From positions 1,387,309 through 1,451,308 of the forward strand of contig NW_009799102.1 of the NCBI RefSeq assembly GCF_000213175.1: 64,000 nucleotides of DNA, in the 5' to 3' direction. Of this stretch, positions 26,199-40,345 are shown in pieces. Position 1 is the stretch's first letter; each line of letters opens with the position of its first letter. A program made the position numbers and the translations under genes. Below the pieces are notes generated by a model that worked only from the letters and a program-made list of their open reading frames with translations, ran no database searches and was not told the origin of the DNA. The stretch is from Neurospora tetrasperma FGSC 2508. Taxonomy: Eukaryota; Ascomycota; Sordariomycetes; Sordariales; Sordariaceae.

Positions 26199-29100
26199 TT
26201 AGATGATAATAAGCTATTCCCCAACCCACAATGTCAGTCAACTATCACTTGCAAGCCGCACCACTAAAAAGGACAAAAACTTACCTCAATCAACTTCTCA
26301 GTCAACCCAAAACATTGCCTATCCTGCTCTTGATGGCTCAAGTTAAAGCTGCAACTCCTCCACAGCCCACCAAAACCCATCTCATCCAAGATCTCGTTCA
26401 ACATAGCCGCTTGCTCCATTGCCCCCGAAAACTTGGGGTTGTTCGTCAGCGTCTGCAGCAGCTCGTGCGCGCTCTCCAGCGTCGACGGGTTCTGGCAGTG
26501 CAGCACAATGTCGTCGAGAATACTGATGATGGGTCCACAGAGATGCATGATAACCGACGGTCTGCCGACGGCAATCTCGTTGAGCCACATCAGCGTGCGG
26601 TTCTGCACTGCATCCTCAAGATACTGAAAGTCTACGAGCTCAATGGCCGTGTTGAGGAGTAAGTCCTTGTCTTTGATGTAGTCCAAGTCGTTCGCACCGC
26701 GGCGAATGTCGATCGCTGACGTGTCGGCAGCTGCGGCTGCAGGCGAGGGTACTGCGTCACTGGCGACGTCCCCCACGAGAGGGTCACCGCCGGCTCCAAG
26801 TCCACTACCCAGACCACCGGCAGCAACAGAGGCAGAAACGGACGAGAACGGAGGCAGGCCGTTGCTGTTGGGGTTAACGTTGATACCCGCCGACCAGAGA
26901 CTATCCCTAAGCTCATCCAAGTTGAGCGTCCTTGCTAGGATCAAGGCCATGTATGGTGATGCGCAGAGTTCCCTCATGGTCTTCAGCGGCTGCACCGTCG
27001 GGCTCAGGATTCCATCCGGAGTGGCATTTGCCACGGCTACATTCACAGTTGTCACAGTAAAAGTGGTCATCTCCAAAAATGTGGACAACACCCTCAGCGC
27101 CGTTGACTTGGTGACTGTGTCTGTCAATCCCCTGACCAAGCATGCGCACGCGGCAAAGTGGAAGTTCTCAGCAGTAAAGTGAATGCCGTATGCCTCATCG
27201 AGCAAAAGCGCGGCCTCCTCCAGCTGGGCCCTTCCCTGGAGAAGATAATGAACCATCTTCTCGCCCTTGAGGTCGCCCGTCGTGCTGATGTTGGTCAAGA
27301 CCGACTCCAAGAACATTGCAGTGCAGTTGAACAAGTTGGGGGGCACCAGTCGGAGGAGAGACATGGCAAGCCAGAAGAGCTGCAAACCGTAACGAGACGC
27401 AGATGGCAGCTTGGACATCATCTTGGAGAGCGAGGTGACGATGGCGACCAGCATGTCACTGTTACTGTCATCACCAAAGCGGCCGATGCTGTTTCGGAGC
27501 GCTACAAGGACCTGGTAGAGCAGGTCGTCATCAACCTCCTCACGTGCTAGACAGCCCATGACAGTGAAAGCACGAGGCTGGATAGCAGGGTTGTTCTGGA
27601 AAGCTGTGCTCGCCACGAGGCCCATCCATCGCGACCGCCATTTGTTTGCGAGGTCAACAGTTGGAGCGGCAATAGAGCAGGTCTCGAACAGGAGAGTTGC
27701 TAGGTTTTCGGTGGCTGTCAAGGTAGCACCTCCGTCCTGGTTTGTTGATATCGATGCCCCATCCCGCGTAAACGTGACGTTGTTTGTGAAGAGGTCGCTC
27801 CGCGGATCCGACAACGTGTCCAGCGTCACCTTCAACTTATTCAGCCGTACCTCGTCCAAGGCAAACGAAGTACAAGCCGCATGTATGGTGTTGATTAGTA
27901 GTCGGTGGACCACCTGCCTGACGTCTGGATTGCCCGTATTGGCAAGCATGGTGACAATGTGGAATATTTCCGGCATGAACATCTCAGCTTGCTCGCCACT
28001 GTCAAACGACAAGGCGAGGCAGAATTGTAGCAAGACGCAGATTTCGTTCCATACCGAGTTGTCAGGTAGATACTTTGTCGGGCGCAAGGAAGACCGGTTT
28101 AGTGCCTTGCGTAGTCTGGAGATTATCCTTCCACGCAGGGTAACCGTGCCAATTCCGCCTGCTATCGAGGTCAACGTGTCTGTCTCCGCAATGCCAAATC
28201 CTCTGTTGAGTGCGGCCTTGATGACCTCCTCAAGGAAACTCTCAAGCAGTTTTTCGTCCTGCTGGATAGCAGGCCAAACGGATTGCTGCAGCTGGAAAAG
28301 AACCGCTGGGTCTGAAAGGGCAATGTCAATGAGCTTCCTTAAGACGGCTGCGATCTTTTCCATGCCCTTCTCCCCGTCCACCTCATTAGCGAGCAGAGAC
28401 GGGCGCAACCCGGGTACCCAGGGAGCCATATAGGCGAGGCATAACGGCTTCTGCTCATCAGAGAAGCTGGGCCAACTGGCGAAGAACTCGTTCAAGAAGT
28501 CCCCAGTAAGCTGCGGTTCCGATTCGGCTAGCTTCTGGCTGATTTGGATGATGAACTGCGAAGCATCGCTCGGAACTGCAATGTCTTTGGTGCTGACAAG
28601 CCTCGAAGCAGCCTTGAACTTGAACGATTTGCACAGTGCCCCCAGCAAATTGTATGAAGATAGCCTGAGAACGGGGTCTGGGCTGGCCAGGTTCGTCAAC
28701 GCCAAGTTTAGCAGAGTACCGGGTACATCCTGTGGCTTGATGAATCTTTCGTGTGGTTGCATCTGCTTTGGGTCCTTGACGTATTGCGCCTTTCTCATGC
28801 GAAGGAGACTCAAGATTTTGGCCTTCTCAGGACTCGTGAAATACATCACAATCTTGCCATTATCCGCCCTAAGACCAAACGCTGAATCATCCTCCGTCTG
28901 GATGGATGTTGGAGCCTCCTCAACCTCGCTCAGGCGGAAGGCATCGTTGATCACCACGCTAATCCGGGATGCTGGATATATTTCTTGCCTCTTCTTGGTC
29001 GAAACCCTAACGAAGCTTTTGCTGATCGACAGGGAAACGTCGATTTTACCCTTGGTCTTCGACAGCCGTGTGATGTTGAAGCCATCCAGAGTCTCGTCCA

Positions 29101-32100
29101 TGAATTCCCTGGTGTCCTTGTTCAGGCTGAACTTTTTGTGGTCGAAATGGGCGTCATATTCTCGATAACTTCCAAGAAGATGGTATTCAATGTTGGCGGG
29201 GCTATAGATGCTGTTCTCGTTTCTAATCCAAGTCTTGAACACCTTGCGGAACCCCTTCTTGCAGGCCGAGTTCATGTTGAAGATGTATACGCGCTGGAGC
29301 TGCTTCGAGAGCTCAGTTGGTGTAAGCAGTTCGATTTTGCGCAGTAGACTCTCCGCTGGTTCGGACTGCACGTTGTAGAACGTAGCGTCAATGAAAATGC
29401 CAAATGGCCGATCCCAAAGTCGACTAGCAATCTTGAGATAGTAATACAAGTATGCATCAACGTCGGCAGATTCGGTGTCTATGTACCGCAGCATGATGCA
29501 GATCATCTGAATGCCGTCCCTGGACTCGCCAGCATCATAAACGGCGGGGGGTGGAGTCGACGAAGATTCGACACCGCGGAACGCATTGCGGAGCATAAAA
29601 TCCTGGAATCTAGAGTAAACAGGTGGTAGGTTTGCCGAGATGTGTGGCCTGTTCCAGGTCACAGCCAGCGGCGGTGGTCCCAAATTCATGATGAGGCTTC
29701 TCAGGGGTTCAAGGAGGTTTGGCTTTCCTCTTGTGGGTTCGCAAGGTGATCTCACGAGGTCTCGCCTTTCAATTGAGGCGAGCCGTTGCCGAACTTGGTC
29801 CCAATGGTCATACAAAATCCTGTGAAGAGACACACAAGAACCAAAGTCAAATGACTCGTCGCTGTTAGGACGCTCCATGGTTTCGGGCTCGACCGAGATC
29901 TCCCTCAGAAAGGTGGTTACCCGATAGATATTCTTTGTCAAGAAGTCGTTCAATGGGAACATGAAAGGTTCCTTGGCGCCAAATAGAACATTGTTGGCCA
30001 AGTTTTGGATGACTTTAGCGATCAAGAGGAGACCACGGCGCATCTCCTTGGAAGGTGCCGTAGCAACCAAGCCCTCAACCTCAGGAGCAACAATGGCCGG
30101 GCAGAAGAAGCGCAGGAAGATGAAGGCGCCAACTGCTGTGTACTTAGCCTCAGAGAATCGGGGCATCACCGCTGCAGCAATCTGTTACATGCGTCGGATT
30201 AGTACTCAGTACTTGGCAGCAATCCGTGGACAGGAGGCACTTACGATACTGCAGATTTTCCTAAATGAAGGCGGTATCCTGGCCGACGAGGCGCAAATGT
30301 CGTCGATAAATACATTGGCCACGATTTCGAGCTGCAAGGCATTCTTCTGCAATTCCTCCGGTGAAGTTACCCTGGTCGGATCGAGCTCAAGATTGAGGTC
30401 TTTCGATGTTTGCATCAACCGGTCCAGTACCTTTTGCAGGGTAGCTTTGAGGTACCCCGCGCCTTTCCATTTCGCATAGATTGAGAGCATTTTGGTCGCG
30501 ACGCAGCTCCTACGCAGCAGCTCTGATTCATTCTCCGTCTCCTCAATCTCCTGTTTGATCAGGGCCTCAAGGAGCACAAAACTTTGGCCTCTTGATTCGT
30601 AGATGCTAAGCAGCGCGATTGTCAGCTCATCCACCTCATGACTGGGGCAAACCGCACCCATAGCCATAGCCAGTGTTGTGTCGGTCGTCAGAAGGCTCAG
30701 AAGCTCATCGTATTTTTCATTCACCGCTGTGCTTGAGAGATTGTTGAACTCAGCCCCCTGTACCAAGATGTTATAGAGCACCCTAACAAATGCGGTCCGG
30801 ATCTCGGCGTGTTCGTGGTATCCGACGTTGAGTGCTGACTTGAGTCCCACATCGATGTTGGCGCTCAAGAGATTGGACATGATGGTGATTGATAGATCGG
30901 ACATTGACGGCTCTCCATCTCTGGAGGAAGAGCTACCGGTATGCTCGGACCGGAACATGTGCTCATATTGAGGGTCCAGAACCTCCAAAAACCTGCTGAA
31001 GTACGACTCGAACAGTTTCATTTTTCGCTCGCTGGTCGTGGCATCGTTCGTAGAGTCGTTCAGCTGCAAAGGTAGGCGATATGTAAGTTCAGCCAGCGCC
31101 TTAAGACATGCCCTGTCGAGATCCTTCTGCACCCTAATCATCTCGTCTTGGCGGCTTTGACCGAAGGCGCCCGCATCGATCCTGGGTGAATGAGGCCTCG
31201 TAACCCAGCTATAGACGTAGGCAAGAAGTTGGTTTCGGATGCGGACATCGTCACGGAGATTGAGGTGTTCCTTTCTTTTGACAATGGCCTCACAGAGCTG
31301 ACAGATTTTGATTTTGACACGCAAACTGTTCGGCGAGTCTGGTACCCCGTCCAAGAACTTGGCGAAGCTGTACGTGAGTGAGTTGAGATGGAGCGAAGAT
31401 GCGGCGCCAAGCTCAGTTGGCGTGTCGAGTCTTTCCACCAACGACCTAAGGAGCGATGCTGCTTGTTCGGCAAACATAATCTCGTTGTCTTGGCCCCTCG
31501 AGGGCGCCTCAAGGGCCCCAGTGAATAGTACGTCAAGTTCTGATTCGAGGGCTCTGAACAAGTGCTGATACAACGCAGGCGATACTTCGGTTGCGAGGAT
31601 CTCCCTCATCGTCTCCCGGATCCTAACGTTAGTACAAGCCAGGAGCTGAATACTGAGCCTGAGGTATCGATTGAGGAAAGGTTCTTCGTGGTTGTCGGAG
31701 GACAGCCTGTCAATCCACCGCAACCCACTGACTGCCGGCTCCTCCAGAGTAGCGGCTTGCTCAGCCGTGCATATTCCGCCCAAGGAGGCGAGGAACCCGG
31801 AATAGTTGCGCCACTCAGCCACAACTCTTTCTCCCATGGACTCGGCCGATGTCAGAGATACATCCTTGGACAAATGAAGCCATCTCTCAAAAACGGTCTC
31901 CCACGCATTCAGAATACCGGCGCTGGGATACTGCAAGCGCCGTAGCAGTCCCCTGTTGCGCTTTTGGAAAGCAACGAGGCCGGTAAACCTAAAAGCCCGT
32001 GACGAGATCTCGCTGAAGATATCTGCATTTCGCAAAAGAGCCAGAGAGGGCTTCGATGCCGAGCATGCGGCAGCATCGATGATTCTGCATTCTTCGAGGA

Positions 32101-34557
32101 AGCTTCCAATGCAAGATGTCACTATCTGACAAACTTCAATCTCCGCCGAGCAAAGTGACACGAGGAAGAGGGTTTCCAGCTTTGTGGCTGCAGCTGTTCT
32201 TTCGGGAATGTCTTCGCAAATTTTAGCCAGTTCCTGCAGCAAAAGAAAATGAAAAAACACAAGTCAGTGGCTGGTTATTGCGAGGACCGAATCGGAGCTT
32301 ACTTACCGGTATCGCTTGCAGGAGCATTAACCTCGAATCGAGGTACTCCAGGACTGATTTGAGGCCCGGAGCGGTTCCTGGCATGCCAGCTCTGTCGCAT
32401 ATTGACATGAGGATGAGGGACCTGTACGATTGAGTTGATGTCAGTTACGAACTTGATCACAGTACACAATAATTCTAGGATACGAGGTGAAACATACGTC
32501 AGCCGCCAGAAGCCCAGCTTAAATGCCGGCTGTTCTAGCCTCTTCGAAGCCCTCAATGATTGAAGGACCACATCGTTGGCATACAAGCGCTTGGCGACCC
32601 TGGTTCCGAGCCGCCTAACCGACTCGTCTGGCGCAACAACGCATGAGATCAGGGCTTCCAAATTTTCCTGGTAAAATCGATCGCGCTCGTTAAGATCATA
32701 AGGAGGCCCTTCAAACAATGTCATGGGGGACGCGTCCAAGAAGTTTAGAATATTGCAGATCATGTCAACCATGGAGGCGCTCTCAATCTGCTGTCGCTGC
32801 GTGATTTGCTCATCAACATAGCCCTGGATAAGGAGCATGGACATGGCCTATTTTCAGAAGTTAACAAACAGCGACGAAAGTGTAGGCCTGAACCAAACTT
32901 GAATGGAGTCTTACCTGTAGCTGCCCCTGAACGAAAGCCGAAGCCTTTGTGAACAATGGCTGGTACTTGCTGCTGTTCTCCAACCTGGCGAAGTGCGAGC
33001 AAGCCTGAATCACGGCAATTTTGAAGATATGCGGCGCTGATGGCGTAAGACACTGATCCACAAGAGAGTCCACGCAGCTATCAAAGCTCAGGTGCGTGAG
33101 GCTCACGAACGCTGCCGTCATGATGTCCTGTTCAAAGAATATGCCATCCGGGCCAAGGCCATAGCGTCGAAATACGGAATCGCGCACATCATCCTGGACG
33201 TCCATGGCATAACTCACGAGGGCCAAATCGCTGTCGGGATCGAAGTGTCGCGCGGCACGTAGCAGGGATACGAGACAGTAGACGGACACTTCGTTTCGGT
33301 TTCTAAGGGCCCTTTTGCGATCTTCGAGGAACGTAACTTTCTTGTTCATGCTTGTGCTCTTGGCTTCGCGCAAGTTACTGGCAACGTCAAACACATCCGG
33401 CAGGAGAAGTAGCAACGTCGTCTGTAGAGGATGTAGAAGGCCCCTTCTTCGGGTATTGTCGTTGCTGCCGTTTTGGGCATAGTCAAAGAGCGTATCGGGC
33501 GCATTGTCGCGGCGTCTGCGGCCCATGTGCAGCTCCACAAACTCATTGGGATATCGCTCCAACCACCGGGTTATAAGCAAAGGAGTGACGACGGCGAGGG
33601 TATTCTGGAAACTTTTTCGAAACTGTAACCAGCTGGAGTTAAATTCCGCGATAACGGCGCTGAGCTTCTGGAGGTCGACCCAAAAACATGCCGTCAGCCT
33701 CAAAACAATGAGAGCCGACCTTTCTTCCTCGGCAGCGGCGACATTGGGTATCGGCGTGCCCGGGCCAGGTACCGACTGACGGGCAACATATATGGTGTTC
33801 CTAAAGTACTCAAAAGAGGCTGACCAGCTGGAAGCTGTGACAAACTCGGCAATGGTCTTGACGTGAGCTTCAATGGCCGTGGCGTGAAGCTGTAGCAAGT
33901 GGCTGCTTTCTAGGGGTTCGTTGGAGGGCGTGGAGACAGGGGTACGCATAACCTCGTCAGGGAGACGGACGGCAGCCGGTTTGGCGGTGGTCTCGTCAAG
34001 GAGCGTCTTGGCGGGTAATGTATAGCCATCGGGATAGGGATCGAACAGTAGCTTGATGACCTCAAAGGTGCGGCGGACCAGGACGTCATCTAGAGGCTTA
34101 GGGGGAGGCAAGGCAGCACGCTGCGCAGAAGAGAGCGCATAGCTATCTCCGAGGCCATTTTCTGTGTGGGAGGGGCCCCAATGGCTGGCGCAACAGTCGG
34201 CGATCAATTCGAGAGCATAGATTTCGGACAAAAGGACAAGAGGCGGATGGTTAAAGATGGACCGGTATGGGCGAGCAAGGTCCTCGAGAAGACCAAGAAG
34301 GGCGTCGAGGACGAGGTTGACGGAGCCGGCGCTGACCCTGATGAGGGTGGAGCGGGTGATGGAGATGATGTCGTCGTGGTAGAGATCCTGGGCGGGAGCA
34401 CCGGTGCGATGAGGCAGCTACATAACGGCACGGCAGCGGGGGGTTTCGGTCAGCAATTGTTGGGTTTAGTCATGGTATGTCTGTGATGGCAAGGGAAACG
34501 TACCCTGGTTGCGAGCCTCTCGACCAGGCCACCGACCAGGCCCGTGTCGCCGTTCAT
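26199..34557 (-). CDS. Neurofibromin/IRA-type Ras GTPase-activating protein
   Basis: Large RasGAP that switches off Ras by speeding GTP hydrolysis; the family acts at membranes and restrains Ras-cAMP signalling. Seven exons (34504-34557, 32915-34417, 32498-32847, 32307-32421, 30245-32233, 26285-30181, 26199-26213) keep frame and give 2,640 residues (human NF1 2,839; yeast Ira about 3,090). The GAP domain shows the arginine-finger region SELLRRSCVATKM (R1248) and the signature FIFLRFFCPAIV (1358-1367). After it come a Sec14-like module (AYLYYYLKIASRLWDRPFGI, about 1540-1700) and a PH-like module (HFDHKKFSLN onward), the order found in NF1. The rest is helical, HEAT-like. The 54-bp first exon (MNGDTGLVGGLVERLATR) is inferred from an exact frame and a GTACGT donor. 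The four-residue last exon (LLSS) is inferred from a CTGAC branch site and a TAG acceptor and is less sure. Confidence 0.93.
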
Positions 34558-37044
34558 TGTGCTGTGAAGAGGGCGAGAGCGCAAGCAAAGAGAGGGGCGG
34601 ACCGGTGTCTTCTCATGATGGGGTTCTGCGGTACCGGTCTTGTTGTCGACTGCCAGGACTGCCCAAGCTGCGCAGTACGGGCTTCTTGGCACAACGGGAA
34701 GCTGTTGCTGTTCGGTAGTAGAAGTACCCCAATGTGAGTGGAGGTATCTACTACTACCTATCCCCTGTCGCAACCAGCCTCACTCTCGGGCGGAAAGGGG
34801 CGGTCGGAACGGAAAGAGAGTGTGTATGTTATCGGCGTGGCCCTGGAGTGGGTGATTTGACGTCGTCGTCGTCGGCGGGTGGTAGTGTCGGCGGCGGCGA
34901 CGGGTGCGTGATAAGACGCGGCGGCCGTGGGTTGGTTCGTGGTGATGGGTGTGTCGTGGTAAGGTGGTGGTGGCCGTTCTTTGGCTACTACTTTTCCGCT
35001 ACGTACTGGCCCAACGCAACTGGAACCTTACGGGCAGCGGCAACGGGAACAACGTGGGACAAGCGAAGCGAGAGAGACGAGACGAGACGAGCGAGGGCGG
35101 TGGAGGTGGAGGCACTGAATGGACTCCTGGCACCCTCATCCACTTACCTGTCGGGCTCCTCTGATTGGCCAGATGGGAAGCTGCCTGATGCGGATACTCG
35201 AGACTTTTACTCCAACTCGAATACACACCGTGTGGTGATCGACTTTGGGCTTTCCTTTCTTCCTGCCCGCCCTTCAGAGAGCATGGACGGCAGCCGTGCA
35301 ATTGAGTGCTGTGTGTGTGTGTGCGTGAGTCTCTACTTGTAACTGGATACATATGCAAAGTGGGCCGACCAAAATCGGGGGTGGGGTCCCCTGGGGCTTT
35401 CCCTCCTCCTCTACAGACTATTATGGAGCCTTCCCTTCGGCATGGGGTCCCCAAACCCCTGAACAAGTGGGACACACACCGAGATCCACGTCAGTTTTCG
35501 TTCCTTATGTTCGTCCATTCTTTACATCTTTTCTGGTCTAGATAGGTCGTGGACAACTGAAGATGTGGACTTGCATGTTGCAACTTGCATCAGTACGGTA
35601 GAGACGTTTTCCTGCTGCACTGCACGAAATCATCAGCCGAACGGCAATCCGCATGGACATGGGACCATGGATGAGCTACATTACGGAAGACTAGTCTATC
35701 CCGCCGTGCCAGGAACATTATCCATTCATCATCAAAGAAAGATAGCGAGGGAAAAGAAAAAGGAGATGACAGACAGACAGACATCACCGAGGCAAACAAA
35801 GTGATGTTGATCTAGTGACCCCATCAGTCAGTCACATCTCTTGAATTCCGAGTCCGAGCTAAACAAAGACAAGATGCTTCCCTTCTCCCGGGCCGTCCGA
35901 CTTTCTTTGACTCCAAGACTCGGTTCCTGCATCTGGTTCCTGAATCTACAACAGTGCCCGCATACCGCTGACACATATATTGAGTGCACACAACCCACAA
36001 TACACTACACCTCTCCAAACCCCAATGCTTATCCAGCAGCTAGAGGTAGCTTTACACTAGCGTACACTCCATACATATACCGTGTAATTACAATCATTGC
36101 CCCTGCCTCTTTTGGCTATTCTTGGGCATCCATAAGGCTCACCTTCACCTCCTTCTCCCATCATCGTAACATATCATCTCTAATCACTGGAGCCTGCCAA
36201 GACTCACTCCTCAGACTGAACCATGGGCACAAGACAAAAACAATATAATCATTGCATAGCACAGAGCCATTGTCAATCTGCTTAACACTCTCCCACGTCA
36301 TACTATGTATTCAACCCTTAGTTACTTACCCTCCTCCCCTCCTGACCCCAAATTGCCAAGTAAAATAGTTTAGAAGCCAAGTCTCGGTACTTTGTGAACA
36401 CTCTCGTGTAAATCCCTCCACTTCTTTCACGACGCACACATCGATATATAGTGTACATATACCTATCCGGACCTATATAAAGCCAAGGTATGTACACGTG
36501 TAGTCTGGACTCGTAACATGCGATGGGACCGCAGGGGCACAAAAGGCATGACGGCCGCTAAGATCCCGACATATCCCACCTCTTCATTTCCTATAACAAA
36601 CGAAAGGACAAAAAAAAAAAAAAAAAAAAAAAAAAGACAAAACCACCTCTACTAAGCTTACCAGGTATGTACTCTCACAGGCTCACATGCAATGGGTAGT
36701 AGGTAAACGAACCCGGAAGGCTTGTGCGTGTGTCCCGGACGAACACACGGTGATATACATATATAAACACCGAAACATCTCATAGGAATTGGTCATCGCT
36801 ATGGGCCCTTCAACCCTTGTTCTTATATACTACCAGAAATGATGTACATGTTTTGAAGTGCATATGACCAACTCTTGATTTGGACATTGAGACCAATAAC
36901 CAGCTCGAGATGAAAACCCATTTATACAAACAAGATAAGAAAAATAACATCGAAAACACTATCCTTAACCAACTCCGCTTTGGCATTTTCCTACTATACT
37001 ACTCTTTCCTCCGCTAGTCCCCAGCACTCTTTAGGGAAAGGGTT
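34558..37044. other. Spacer between the RasGAP gene and rat1
   Basis: About 2.5 kb: the RasGAP promoter and leader on the left, the rat1 3' UTR on the right (both genes minus strand). It contains a short TG run at about 35310-35323 and a 26-base A run (listed separately). Overlapping short frames have no support. Confidence 0.4.
36610..36635 (+). repeat. 26-base poly(A) run
   Basis: Uninterrupted A on the plus strand, thus poly(U) if the rat1 transcript extends 410 bases past its stop codon. No target-site duplication or coding remnant beside it was seen, so I do not call it a retroposed tail. Confidence 0.9.
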
Positions 37045-40000
37045 TTACCTATACCCCCGGTTGTCACCGCCGCCACGATATCCACCGCCGCGGTAACCTC
37101 CGCGGTTGTCATATCCGCGATCCTGACGCGGTGGTCCCCTGTACTGGTTACCCTGGCCTTGGTAGCCGCCGCGGCCCCCGCCCTGGCCGTACTGCTGCCC
37201 CTGTGCCTGATACGCTTGCGGCGGAGGAGGCGGGAGTGCATGTCTGTTGTCTTGATATCCTCCGCGACTGTTGCCGAAACCGCCGTAACCAGCGCCACCG
37301 GGAGCACCGCCGTACGCGGCACCGGGCGGAGGCGGAGGAGGTCCAACCCCAAATCCAGCAAGTCCAGGGGGCGGAGGAGGCTGCCAGCCGGGAGGAGGGC
37401 CATACGAGTCTCGTGCTTGACCACCGTATCCACCGCCGCCGCCGCCGCCGTTGTTGCCACCGTTGTAATAACCACCACCATTAGCTTGGTAGCCGCCGCC
37501 GTTTCCTCCATATCCTCCTCCCCTACCTCCACCGCGTCCTCCACCACCTTGGTAACCACCACGACCGCGTCCTCCCTGTTGACCGCCGCCAGGTCCGTAA
37601 TTGATGGGCTCGTTCCTTCCACTGTAGTTCTTGTTGCTCAGCGGTACGCCGCCGTAGCTTCTTCCCGAGCGCGATGCCTTGCCCTTCAGGATGTCGATAT
37701 CGCTTCGAGTCAAAGCGGGTGTTGGCATCTGTACTCCCCTTAGGAGCATCGACTTGTGCGTATGAGAGCAATCAGGGAAGAAGTAGTGAACCATGAGTGA
37801 ACGATCGTAATCCACGTCGGGCATTGAGTTTCTGTTCAACGGGTAGACCAGCGAGCCGTGAGGCACGTAGCCATCAATCTTCTCGACTGAGCCTGAGAGG
37901 CCAGCACTCTTTGTGGGATCCAGCTCGAACTTGGTCGTACCCTGCTTCTTGGAATAGAACTGGCTCGTGATGTGATCGTACAGTGTTGGATGAGAATCAG
38001 ATAGAAGTAGATAATCCTTGCCCGGTGCGTTCCGGAGGTGATCTTCTGGGCTCAAGAGATGACTTTTGGTCTCCATGGCAGCCAATAGACGGGGCATGTC
38101 GATGAACGGAAGGAGGGCGACACCCTGCCAAGCCATCTTCTTGCCGTTGAGATCAATCTCGAAGTCATCGGGGTAGAAATGGCGGATCTCACTGGTCTCC
38201 TCTAACATCAAGGAGTGAAACACCTCAGGGATGGCATGACGAGACGCGGCCGGAAGGACGCTCATCAGCTGCTCAAATGGCCGCGAAATTCTGCCCTTCT
38301 CAAACTTGACCTCCATCTTGCCAAGATCAACAAAGTCCGCAGCGAACGGCGCGTAGTGGTAGGGGTAGAACCACTCCCATGAGGGGCAGCCCTGAAAATA
38401 GTACTCCAGAACCCACGCAAGACCTTCGGCATACGCACGACCAACCTTGTGACGGAAATCAATGTCTTTACGGTCAACCTTGAACTTTTGCTCATAGTAC
38501 CGGTCCGCATAGCCCTCTTCCCACAGCCTGACCGAATCGGTAGGCTCAGCATCACTCTCGCTGATCTCGGTCACCTCGGAACTGCTGGCCTCGGGACCAG
38601 CGACAGCATCTTCGATAAGCTCAGCCTTCCTTTTACCCAGGGCTGTTGGGGGAGCAGCTTGCTCTTCGGTGGCCGGGGCGGCCGCAGCAGTTTCAGCAGG
38701 AGTCTCAGTGGACTCAGCACCGTTCTCCGGAGTGCTCGTTCCTTGCGCCATCATGCTCTTGATCTGATCCTTGAGCACGCTAGCGGCACTCTTGTTGGCA
38801 ACATTGGCCTGGTCAACCACCTTGCGGTTCACCACCATGTCATGAGTGATTGATGGTTGCGGAGCCTTGCCCGGAAATTCGTTAATCTTGTGAAAGGAAA
38901 ATCCAGCTGGCGGACCACTGTTCTCAGCCGCCTGGCGTATTTGCCTACTGCCTTGGGCTCTCCTTTGTCGAGCCTCATCGGCAAGCTTACGCCTCTTGAA
39001 ACCGGCCTCTCGTCGGTCTTCGGTTTCCTTTCTCCTCCTGAAAATGGCATCCTCCTGCTTGGCCAAGCCGGCCATGATGTACTGGACACGTTCAAGGTCC
39101 GCATGGCCATCTTTGGTCAAATATCCGCCCATTACGGGCAAGTTGTCTTTCCAGATCGCCGTTAGGGTATCAATTCCGTTCTCCCTGATCTCCAATGCAG
39201 GCAAGTGAGGCAAGAAATCGTTTCCGACAAAGAAGCACATGAAAACCCAATCGTCGATGGCCCTTTCCAAGTTGAACTGGAAGGGTAGGCCAGGAACGTC
39301 AAGTTCAATAGCAAGGTACTCACGGAGAATGGAAACGTGAAGCCAAATAAAGGGCTTGAGAGGCACGACTGCGTCCTTCTCGTCGAACTCGCCATTCTTC
39401 TCCTTTGCCTCACCCTTGCAGTTCATGGCATCATGTCCCTTTTGACCGCAGATCTTGCACAGTCTCGGCCTGCTATCTTGGGCAAAGACGTCTTCACGCA
39501 GAACACGGAAATGGGGCTCGTGCGTGGCCAAGCCAAGCATGATAAGATCGGCGTCGAGTCCATAGATTACATGCCGAGTATTGGGGTCATGGTTGGGGGA
39601 ACCACGCTGGGAGCGGACGAATTCCATAATCTTGTGTTCACCCTCACCCGGAACGGTGGCGTCAGAGATAATGACCTTGATGTTGGCCCAGGCAGGATCG
39701 GTATTAAGCTTGTAAGAACACCAATACCGGAGACTGGCAGCCAGGATGTCCATGAAGGGTGTACCGGGAGTGATGGAGTTGGAATCGAAAGCCTTCTTGA
39801 CGACGATCTCTACGGGTTCTTCCTCTTGGGGCTTGCCGTTCTGTTTCTTGAGCAGCTCGACGAACTTTTGCTTGTCTTCCTCCTTTTCCATGGCTTCCCG
39901 GGCAGCACGGAATCGCCTGGACCGTTGCTGGTTCATTTTGGCTCTGGGGGCAACGCCGTCTGTGGTGAAATGATGTTAGTCCGTTTCTCAAATCATAGTA

Positions 40001-40345
40001 GGGCGACAGAGATGGGGCGAAATAGAGATACGCACCAACAGCAATCATGAGAAGCTTCCGCGGGCGAACCATGTTGACCACGCGATCGGTGTACTTGAAA
40101 ACCTCGACCATCATCTCTTCCTCATCCTTGGGCGCGGGGCGGTCCTCGGGGTGAGAGCACGGATGGACGATACCGTTCATGTCGAGATACAGGTTGTCAA
40201 ACTCCTCGCCATTGGGGTTTGGCTTGGTCGCGTCAACAGGAATGACGGTGCCATCGGGCATAGTAATCGGCTGATCCTCGATGACGGGCGAGATGATCTT
40301 GGGATACTTGGTGGACAGCCACCTGAAAGCCGCCGGAATACCCAT
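37045..40345 (-). CDS. rat1: 5'-3' exoribonuclease 2 (Rat1/Xrn2)
   Basis: Nuclear 5'-3' exoribonuclease that trims rRNA and snoRNA precursors and helps end Pol II transcription. Two exons, 40036-40345 and 37045-39959, encode 1,074 residues; the intron splits the Asp codon of [17 protein letters not shown]. The N-terminal XRN domain begins [17 protein letters not shown] and keeps [16 protein letters not shown], the acidic nuclease residues, and [20 protein letters not shown] zinc knuckle (C271, C274, H279, C284) is the mark of Xrn2/Rat1 rather than Xrn1. The second conserved block ([29 protein letters not shown]) follows an Ala/Glu-rich linker. The last 160 or so residues are RGG- and GY-rich with Pro runs, suited to RNA binding and condensation. 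In the window the gene is divergent from uso1. Confidence 0.97.
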
